Below are positions 40,175-45,989 of a DNA stretch of 45,989 nt, piece after piece. The translations under genes and the position numbers were made by a program. The DNA lies in NCBI GenBank assembly GCA_030643245.1, contig DAOWME010000001.1, positions 1 through 45,989 on the forward strand, in the 5' to 3' direction. Source of the DNA: Deltaproteobacteria bacterium. Its GTDB lineage: Bacteria > Desulfobacterota > UBA8473. The notes below the pieces were generated by a model that was given only the letters and a program-made list of their open reading frames with translations, was not told where the DNA came from and did not search any database. Each line of letters starts with the position of its first letter. The stretch's first letter is position 1.

Positions 40175-40606
40175 TCACTGTCCCCTCTTCTTCACCCATT
40201 CCGGTATCTTTGAGTCCGATATTGAATCAATTCTGGGGATGTAAGGTTTTATGTCGATTACAGGTGTTCCATCAATCGCGTCTATCTTGTCAACAGAGAT
40301 GGTATTTCTATGGATCGACAATATTTTGCACACAGATATGGAGATGAGGTTGGGCCGCAACGGGGAACGGGTAGCGAATACACCTGTCAGAGGATTTTTC
40401 CTGTTTCCCCGCGGATGAACCTGGAGGACTTTTCTCTCATGGGGGGTATCGTTTTTATGAAACCAGGAACAGACTATTATGTGGGAAAATTGGTCTAGCC
40501 CCAGGAGTGCATCTCCGTATTTTTCATAAACTTCGATAGTGGCTCCGCTGTGCCCTTTCCTAATGACCCCGAGGGGAAATATCTGGAAATAATTTACTTG
40601 AGTCAT
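40175..40606 (-). CDS. trmO: tRNA (t6A37) methyltransferase TrmO/TsaA family
   Basis: A 143-residue SAM-dependent enzyme of the TsaA/VirR-like barrel fold that N6-methylates threonylcarbamoyl-adenosine 37 in tRNA-Thr. Hallmarks are P-L-G-V-I-R-K at the start, L-L-G-L-D-Q-F-S-H-I-I-V-C-S-W-F-H, P-L-T-G-V-F-A-T-R-S-P-L-R-P-N, I-D-A-I-D-G-T-P-V-I-D-I-K-P-Y-I-P. Length is typical of single-domain forms. It stands alone between repeat copy F and the frameshifted gene. Confidence 0.92.
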   Translation of the reverse strand: MTQVNYFQIFPLGVIRKGHSGATIEVYEKYGDALLGLDQFSHIIVCSWFHKNDTPHERKVLQVHPRGNRKNPLTGVFATRSPLRPNLISISVCKILSIHRNTISVDKIDAIDGTPVIDIKPYIPRIDSISDSKIPEWVKKRGQ

Positions 40607-40640
40607 AACCCCATTCTCCGGTCGGGCATTGGGAAGGCTC

Positions 40641-41097
40641 TCATAATCCCCACACCTCTCCCATATCTGTTATTGATGGGTCATCATAACGTGCCAGGGT
40701 CGCCAACCACTCCGGCATTTCTTCTTTGATGGTCTCTTTAAGAAAGGTCAAATCCTCTTTTTCTACCATCCCCCGCTCGTACAGAAAGGAATAGAACTTC
40801 TTTAAACTGGCTGCATTACTTCTGGTTGATGACGCGCTGGCCCACATTGTTTTCTTAATGAACCAGTATCCGAGAAACATGCCGACTTCACATATCCCAT
40901 CCTTTGCCTCGGTCGCATCGTCGTATAGCAGAAACTCATTGATGTAGAAATCGATGTTCTCAGTATGCTTATTGACGGTCTTCTCTTTTAAGTTTCGCTT
41001 TGAAAAGCCAGTCTTCAAATTCATCCAGCAGTTTATCATTGGCTTTTCGGATCTTACTGCACGCAATTTCATATTCCTGATAATCGTTTCCTGACAT
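40641..41097 (-). pseudogene. Frameshifted small protein with integrase-SAM-like helical region
   Basis: ATG 41097 follows AGAGGTG and encodes M-S-G-N-D-Y-Q-E-Y through F-E-D-W-L-F-K-A-K-L-K, then goes out of frame. The downstream frame continues N-L-K-E-K-T-V-N-K-H-T-E-N-I-D-F-Y-I-N to D-M-G-E-V-W-G at 40641. Removing one A from the AAAA run at 40986-40989 (minus-strand CTTAAAAGAG) joins them into about 151 residues. The helical V-N-K-H-x-E-N-I-D-F-Y and S-L-K-K-F-Y-S-F-L-Y-E-R-G parts recall the core-binding domain of tyrosine recombinases, with no catalytic domain. It is a recent frameshift, a sequencing error or a slippage site. Confidence 0.65.
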
Positions 41098-41128
41098 GAC
41101 GCACCTCTGACTTGAAATTTTACTTCGT

Positions 41129-43153
41129 TCAAACGGCCACAGCACCGATCAACTCCCGAAATTCGTCCTCGGTTATAACACGAACATCCAATGCCCTGGC
41201 CCTCTCCACCTTAGATCCCGGGTCCTTGCCTATTACCACGTATGTGGTCTTCCTACTAACGCTCGATGTGGGTTTCCCCCCTAATTCACCCACCCTCCTC
41301 TTTGCCTCATCTCTGGTAAAAGAGCTTAAGGCGCCAGTAAAGACAAAGGTCATACCCGTCAGACTGTTTCCCTTCCGCTCCCCGGCTTCTGTTTCAGGGT
41401 AAGTCACCCCCGCTTCTTCTAACCTTTTAATCACCCGCAGATTATCGTTTTCCTTGAAAAACCTGACCATACTATCCGCCACCTCGGGTCCGATCTCGTG
41501 AATACCGATCAATTCGTCCTCATTGGTGTCCATAAGATCTCTCATGTTCTTGAAACTCCCAGCCAAAATCTTGCTGATATGTTCACCCACATGCCTTATT
41601 CCCAAAGCATAGAGGAACCTCTCCATTGTAGTCTTCTTGCTCTTCTCAATGGACCCCAAAAGGTTTTGGGCAGACTTCTCGGCCATCCTTTCAAGGGACA
41701 CCAGATCTTCTTTGGAAAGGGTGTAGAGGTCAGCCACATCCTTCACTAACCCCTTATCCGTTAACTGGGCAACCAGCTTATCCCCCAGCCCATCGATATC
41801 CATGGCCCTTTTGGAGGCGAAGTGCTTTACTGCCTCCTTCAACTTTGCAGGGCAGGAAAGCCCAAGACACCTGTGCACAGCCTCACCTTCAGGTTTGAAG
41901 ACCTCGGCTCCGCATACAGGACAGGTCTCCGGCATGGTGAACCGTTTCTCCTCTCCGGTTCGCTTGGTTTCAATTACCTTGACAACCTCTGGGATAACGT
42001 CTCCTGCCCGCCGGACAACTACAGTGTCTCCATACCTTATATCCTTATTGTCGATCTCGTCCTGATTGTGGAGGGTTGCCCTGCTGACCTCAACCCCTCC
42101 CAGCCTCACAGGTTCCAATATTGCCACGGGGGTGAGTGCCCCTGTTCTTCCTACTTGAACAACGATGTCTGTAACCCTTGTGGTCCCCTGTTTGGGCGCA
42201 AACTTATAGGCAACGGCCCAACGGGGGCTCCTAGATACAGCCCCAAGTGTGCTCTGCAACCTTAGGCTGTTTACTTTCAATACAATTCCGTCAATCTCAT
42301 ATCCAAGACCATCTCTTCTTTCGGTCATCTCCCTGTAATAATCGATAATATCCTCAATATTGTTACATATGGCAAGATTGGGTATCACCTTTAGACCCCA
42401 TTGACCAAAGGCACTCAACACCCCCCAATGGGTATTAAAGGAAGCTCCTCCTATATTTCCCACTCCATGACAGAATATGCTGAGGGGCCGCTTCGCGGTT
42501 ATAGCCGAATCCAACTGACGCAGAGACCCTGCCGCCGCATTTCTGGGGTTGGCGAAGAGCGGCCCTTCCTCCTCTTTCCTCCTTCTGTTGAGTTCTTGAA
42601 AATCTCTTATCCCGAGATAGACCTCGCCGCGCACCTCCAATAATTCCGGCACAATTCTTCCCGAGCTGATGAGCCTCATAGGGATCGATCTTATGGTTTT
42701 GAGGTTTTGGGTAATCCCTTCCCCTATATTCCCATCCCCTCTGGTGGACCCTACAGTCAATTCCCCATGCTCATAAACAATCTCTACTGCAACACCGTCG
42801 ATTTTGGGTTCCGCAACATACTCAATATTATCTGTGGTCCCGAGTAACTTCTTTATCCTCTGATCAAATTCTTTAACCTCTTCTTCATCCATGGCATTGG
42901 ATAAACTGAGCATGGGAAGGGAATGCCTGACCGTCTTAAACTCGCCCAGAGGAGTGGCACCCACTCTCTGAGTCGGAGAATCACTGGTAATCCGCTCAGG
43001 CCAATCTCTTTCAAGACTTTCCAATTGCCTCATCAGATTATCGTATTCAGCGTCGGATATCTCAGGATCATCCAGCACGTAGTACCGGTGATTGTTATAA
43101 TTGATTTTTTTCCTTAAGTTATCGATTGTACGCTGAAGATCATCTTTTTTCAT
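41129..43153 (-). CDS. ligA: NAD-dependent DNA ligase
   Basis: A 674-residue ligase. Start ATG 43153 (M-K-K-D-D-L-Q) fits the family; 15 upstream codons do not. Domain order is standard: Ia (Y-Y-V-L-D-D-P-E-I-S-D-A-E-Y-D), adenylation with K in E-P-K-I-D-G-V-A-V, OB-fold (G-R-T-G-A-L-T-P-V-A), zinc finger (C-P-V-C-G...C-L-G-L-S-C), helix-hairpin-helix (I-G-P-E-V-A-D-S-M) and BRCT (V-F-T-G-A-L-S-S-F-T-R). It seals nicks in replication and repair. No oddities. Confidence 0.97.
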   Translation of the reverse strand: MKKDDLQRTIDNLRKKINYNNHRYYVLDDPEISDAEYDNLMRQLESLERDWPERITSDSPTQRVGATPLGEFKTVRHSLPMLSLSNAMDEEEVKEFDQRIKKLLGTTDNIEYVAEPKIDGVAVEIVYEHGELTVGSTRGDGNIGEGITQNLKTIRSIPMRLISSGRIVPELLEVRGEVYLGIRDFQELNRRRKEEEGPLFANPRNAAAGSLRQLDSAITAKRPLSIFCHGVGNIGGASFNTHWGVLSAFGQWGLKVIPNLAICNNIEDIIDYYREMTERRDGLGYEIDGIVLKVNSLRLQSTLGAVSRSPRWAVAYKFAPKQGTTRVTDIVVQVGRTGALTPVAILEPVRLGGVEVSRATLHNQDEIDNKDIRYGDTVVVRRAGDVIPEVVKVIETKRTGEEKRFTMPETCPVCGAEVFKPEGEAVHRCLGLSCPAKLKEAVKHFASKRAMDIDGLGDKLVAQLTDKGLVKDVADLYTLSKEDLVSLERMAEKSAQNLLGSIEKSKKTTMERFLYALGIRHVGEHISKILAGSFKNMRDLMDTNEDELIGIHEIGPEVADSMVRFFKENDNLRVIKRLEEAGVTYPETEAGERKGNSLTGMTFVFTGALSSFTRDEAKRRVGELGGKPTSSVSRKTTYVVIGKDPGSKVERARALDVRVITEDEFRELIGAVAV

Positions 43154-43198
43154 GGTGACACCGATGTGGGTAGAACAACGGTTTACTGAGCTCTGCAA

Positions 43199-43575
43199 AC
43201 AAGATCCGGGGAAAGACGTGTTAGTCCAAAGTCATAATGCGGGGTAATATGTGCACAAACGGCGGGATATACGTGCATATGGAATAATAGATTTTCAGAA
43301 AAAGAATTTTGGGGTCCTCTTGGGTCCATAGAAGTGCTACCAGTATGGCTGTTTGATCAGTAGGCGTAAGGCACAGGGTTTAAGGTAAAAGACCTTTAGC
43401 CCTGAGCCATTACATAACACCTGGATATGACAATATTCCGGGACTCATTACTACCCCAAAAACAATTTCTTAAAGGGTAAAGGGCATAGTGTTGCAGGGA
43501 CGGTTCCATAGTCCGTGATAGCCGTATGGAGATGTCTAATGGGGTAGTCGTGAGACTACCCCTTCTTATCCTATT
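43199..43575. other. Intergenic stretch with hairpins
   Basis: No gene seen in 377 bp between ligA and the mutase small subunit. It holds CAGGGTTTAAGGT (43374-43386) and ACCTTTAGCCCTG (43392-43404), an imperfect hairpin. This resembles the AAGGTATAGGGTGTAAGG-type text at about 10,200, and the hairpin at 43541 lies at its right end. The promoter of ligA should lie in its left part. Confidence 0.4.
43541..43562 (-). terminator. Stem-loop after the mutase operon
   Basis: GGGGTAGTC (43541-43549) pairs perfectly with GACTACCCC (43554-43562) around GTGA, 13 bp beyond the stop of the mutase small-subunit gene. On the minus strand it is followed by ATTAGAC, so the U tract is poor; it is still the likely transcript end. 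Confidence 0.55.
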
Positions 43576-43977
43576 CTAAGATGAAAGACCTGAAACATAG
43601 TCAACAGCATCACTTGGTGCAGAACCAGGCCCAAATACTTTTTTTATACCCATGTTCAGGAGCTGAGGTATATCCCCCGATGGTATGACCCCCCCCATTA
43701 TGAGCGGCGCATCTATCTTCCGTTCATTGAACGATTCCAACACAGTAGAAGCCACGAAGAGGTGCTGCCCCATTGAGCAGGTGATGCCCACAACATCCGC
43801 ATCCTCCTCCTCAGCTACCTTGGCCAATTCCTTGGGATCACTGAAGTAAGTGAAAACAACCTCAATACCCGCATTTCTAAAACTGCTCATCACAGATAAA
43901 AGTCCCCGGTCATGTCCGTCGAGGGAAAAACGTGCCATTAGGGCCTTCACCTTTTCCCTGTTTTGATTTTCAACCAT
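43576..43977 (-). CDS. B12-binding small subunit of an acyl-CoA mutase
   Basis: A 133-residue cobalamin-binding domain. ATG 43977 follows GGGAGGAAACC. It has the base-off B12 motif D-G-H-D-R-G (D-x-H-x-x-G), the S-M-x-x-F-R-N-A-G-I-E-V-V-F-T strand, V-V-G-I-T-C-S-M-G-Q-H-L and the G-G-x(24)-G-x-x-x-V-F-G-P-G segment. The His binds cobalt as lower ligand. It is separated by 10 bp from the large subunit. Two-gene mutases of this kind (isobutyryl- or methylmalonyl-CoA mutase type) interconvert branched and straight acyl-CoAs. The small subunit itself does not tell the substrate. Confidence 0.92.
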   Translation of the reverse strand: MVENQNREKVKALMARFSLDGHDRGLLSVMSSFRNAGIEVVFTYFSDPKELAKVAEEEDADVVGITCSMGQHLFVASTVLESFNERKIDAPLIMGGVIPSGDIPQLLNMGIKKVFGPGSAPSDAVDYVSGLSS

Positions 43978-43987
43978 GGTTTCCTCC

Positions 43988-45688
43988 CTATGTAGAATAT
44001 ATCCTTCCTCCACTCACTTCAACTATCGCCTCCATCATTTCGCCCAAGGTGCATTTGGCCTTGGCTGCCTCAATGAGTTTAGGCATGAGTATTCCCGCTT
44101 TTTCCACAGTATCATAACCGGCCATAGCTTCCTTTATCCTATCGAGTGAATCCTTGACCTTCGTATTATCCCGATTGGCCCGCCACTTTTCCATCTTCTT
44201 TACGACCTCGGCCTCGATCTCAGGCTGATATCCTGTAAAGGCAGGGACCACTTCCTCTTCCTCTGTTTTGAATTTGTTCAAACCTACGACGACCCTTTCA
44301 CCACTGTCAACCTCCTGTCGCCATTTTATGCTCTGCTTCTCCAAGAGCTGGCGTAACCACTCATTCTTTATGCATTGGAAGTAACCTCCCTTGCTCTCTA
44401 TCTCACTCATCACCTTCTTTGCCTCTTCTTCCACCTTGTCCGTAAGCCATTCCAGATAATAAGAACCCCCCAAAGGATCGGTTACATGGGGCACACCTGT
44501 CTCGTTAAGGACTATCTGGTTTATGCGTATTGCTGTACGAACCGCCTCTTCTGAAGGCAGTCCGATAGCCTCGTCGTAAGAATTGGTGTGCATGGACTGT
44601 ACACCGCCCAGGACACAGGCCAAAACCTGCAGGGTAGACCTTGCTATGTTGTTCAAGGGCTGCTGAGAGGTGAGGGAAGAGCCGGCAGTATGAACATGTA
44701 TCCTGTACTGAAGGGACTTCGGGTCTTTACATCCAAACCTCTCCTTCATAATCTTGGCCCACAACCTCCTCCATGCCCTAAGCTTTGCCACTTCCTCAAA
44801 GAAGTCCATCCCCAGATGGACCTGAGAGCTGAACCTCGAAACAAATTCATCGGGTTGTAGTCCGGCCTTTATGCCTCCTTCAACGAGATCAACGGCCTTC
44901 GAAAGAACGATCCCCAGCTCCTGGGCCGGCGTAGCGTTCATCTCTCCCAACACGTAACCACAAAGGTTTGTGTGGTTCCAACTCTTTATGTTTCTGCAAC
45001 TGTATTTTATTAACTCAATCTCTAGTTTGTATTGTGTATCAGGGACAGGAGATGGCAGGTTCGTGGTCAAGCACCGGTTCCCCAATCCATTTTGGCTTTG
45101 GCCGGCAAGCTCTCCCGGCTTATGCCCTCTGCCCTCAGCATAAGCAACATACATGGCAAGGAACGGAAGACACGTGAACCTGATATTGTCGGCCACCCGT
45201 GTCTTGGGAAGATCGTAGTCCCTCAGAAGGACATCGATGTCACCGAGCGTACTTATATTGACACCCCCCAAACCTATCATTCCGCGTGATCTGGGGTCGT
45301 CAGGATCAAAACCGCAGTGGGTAGGCGTATCCACTGCGAAGAGAACGGCCGCCTGCTTTCCATACCCTTTCATCCCTTGTCTTATCAGGTATTTGGTGCG
45401 CTCCTTAGTCTCTTCACCTGTGCCGTAACCGTGGAGTTGCTGAATCATCCAAGGCATATATTGATAGCCAAGCGCCCTGTTTCCCCTCGAATAGGGAAAT
45501 GCTCCGGGCATTTCCGGCTCTGAACCCTCTATGTCCTCCGGCGTATACACATACTTGAGGGGTATCCCGGATTCTGAGTTGTATTGAGGCGAACCAAACT
45601 TCAGCTTCTTTTCATAGACCTCCTTCACCTCCTTCTCCCAGTCCTTCATCATCTCATTCACTTTATCAAGGGTCTTTTTAGAAAACAT
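43988..45688 (-). CDS. Acyl-CoA mutase large subunit (methylmalonyl-CoA mutase family, diverged)
   Basis: A 566-residue TIM-barrel large subunit, starting after GGGGAGG. Family traits include Y-G-T-G-E-E-T-K-E-R, V-D-T-P-T-H-C-G-F-D-P-D-D-P-R, S-L-T-S-Q-Q-P-L-N-N-I-A-R and L-G-G-V-Q-S-M-H-T-N-S-Y-D-E-A, which carry the CoA and adenosyl sites. The substrate-site segment reads Y-Q-Y-M-P-W-M-I-Q-Q, where methylmalonyl-CoA mutases have R-P-W-T-I-R-Q; both Arg are missing. It is therefore probably specific for something other than methylmalonyl-CoA: 2-hydroxyisobutyryl-, isobutyryl-, ethylmalonyl- or an alkylsuccinyl-CoA-type substrate. Which one cannot be decided here. Confidence 0.9.
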   Translation of the reverse strand: MFSKKTLDKVNEMMKDWEKEVKEVYEKKLKFGSPQYNSESGIPLKYVYTPEDIEGSEPEMPGAFPYSRGNRALGYQYMPWMIQQLHGYGTGEETKERTKYLIRQGMKGYGKQAAVLFAVDTPTHCGFDPDDPRSRGMIGLGGVNISTLGDIDVLLRDYDLPKTRVADNIRFTCLPFLAMYVAYAEGRGHKPGELAGQSQNGLGNRCLTTNLPSPVPDTQYKLEIELIKYSCRNIKSWNHTNLCGYVLGEMNATPAQELGIVLSKAVDLVEGGIKAGLQPDEFVSRFSSQVHLGMDFFEEVAKLRAWRRLWAKIMKERFGCKDPKSLQYRIHVHTAGSSLTSQQPLNNIARSTLQVLACVLGGVQSMHTNSYDEAIGLPSEEAVRTAIRINQIVLNETGVPHVTDPLGGSYYLEWLTDKVEEEAKKVMSEIESKGGYFQCIKNEWLRQLLEKQSIKWRQEVDSGERVVVGLNKFKTEEEEVVPAFTGYQPEIEAEVVKKMEKWRANRDNTKVKDSLDRIKEAMAGYDTVEKAGILMPKLIEAAKAKCTLGEMMEAIVEVSGGRIYST

Positions 45689-45848
45689 AACTTTACCTCC
45701 CCGCGAATAATTTCATTTGATCCTCCATAGCTAAATCCACCGCTCCAAGATTGAAGGTCATTAAGAATAAACCAAGGGTGGAATACTCCCGTAGTCTTAA
45801 GCACATATAACCTAACAGCTATTAGAGAATAAATCAAATAGAAAAGTA

Positions 45849-45989
45849 AGGGACGAGGCTGAAATAACTTCCCCATTTGTGCATCTCATCTTCAGGCCAT
45901 CTTTGACCGATCTTCAAGCACAAAATCCTCGAAATAGGTCGGACTATTCCTGCGGTTTTGCGCTTTCAGATCGAACAAATCTAACCTAA
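45849..45989 (-). repeat. Interspersed inverted-end repeat, copy G (reversed, cut by window end)
   Basis: Starts AGGGACGAGGCTGAAATAAC and runs in reversed orientation like copy E, but lacks the 24-bp GC-rich insert. The sequence ends within the core (AAATCTAACCTAA), so the far end lies outside the window. It is upstream of the mutase operon. Confidence 0.9.

Overview
The window looks like the chromosome of an anaerobic Gram-negative bacterium of the Desulfobacterota (former Deltaproteobacteria) type. This is inferred from outer-membrane proteins and lipoproteins, HdrA/MvhD-type flavin and iron-sulfur proteins next to formylmethanofuran-dehydrogenase-like subunits, a two-subunit B12-dependent acyl-CoA mutase, and the order infC-rpmI-rplT-pheS-pheT-ihfA-merR-tRNA. 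No rRNA or taxonomic marker was searched, so the phylum is an inference.

Region 1 (1-10,850, plus strand) is iron/metal biology. It opens with a FeoA protein, a Com-like zinc finger, a possible structured RNA, an LbtU-type outer-membrane porin and a FeoB-associated Cys-rich membrane peptide. Then comes a tightly packed operon: a diverged FeoA-like protein, two P1B-type metal ATPases with a free HMA_2-like domain protein between them, a Gly/Pro/Gln-rich protein, and a string of small membrane proteins (glycine-zipper, QFWKG, DUF4405-like and short-anchor types). This composition matches ferrosome (fez) clusters, which build membrane-bounded iron-storage compartments. The first ATPase has TGR where the catalytic TGE belongs; the second is intact.

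Region 2 (11,176-19,655, minus strand) is translation housekeeping: tRNA-Pro(GGG), a MerR regulator, ihfA, pheT, pheS, rplT, rpmI, infC (probable AUC start), thrS and tRNA-Val(GAC).

Region 3 (19,848-29,349, minus strand) is an envelope cluster of exported proteins: NHL/fibronectin-III, FecR, PEGA, CsgG, two tandem DUF799 lipoproteins, a FlgT-like protein, a TPR/SLH lipoprotein and an LPP20-like protein. It resembles the CsgG and FlgO/FlgP/FlgT outer-membrane systems, but no curli or flagellar subunit gene is present. A decayed CDP-alcohol phosphatidyltransferase gene, cut by a repeat, sits inside it.

Region 4 (30,085-39,883, minus strand) is a redox operon: HdrA-MvhD fusion, second HdrA, ferredoxin-like protein, FwdB-like, a two-gene accessory insertion (ASCH gene with an in-frame TGA, plus a protein with a recombinase-like tail), FwdA-like amidohydrolase and hflX (probable AUU start). 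The FwdB-like protein appears to lack the metal-ligand Cys/Sec. The operon is bracketed by two oppositely oriented copies of an interspersed repeat.

Region 5 (40,175-45,688, minus strand) carries trmO, a frameshifted small gene, ligA, and the small and large subunits of a diverged acyl-CoA mutase.

At least seven copies or fragments of one roughly 190-210 bp inverted-repeat (MITE-like) element are scattered through intergenic DNA. Their base-paired ends are kept even where the end sequence itself has changed.
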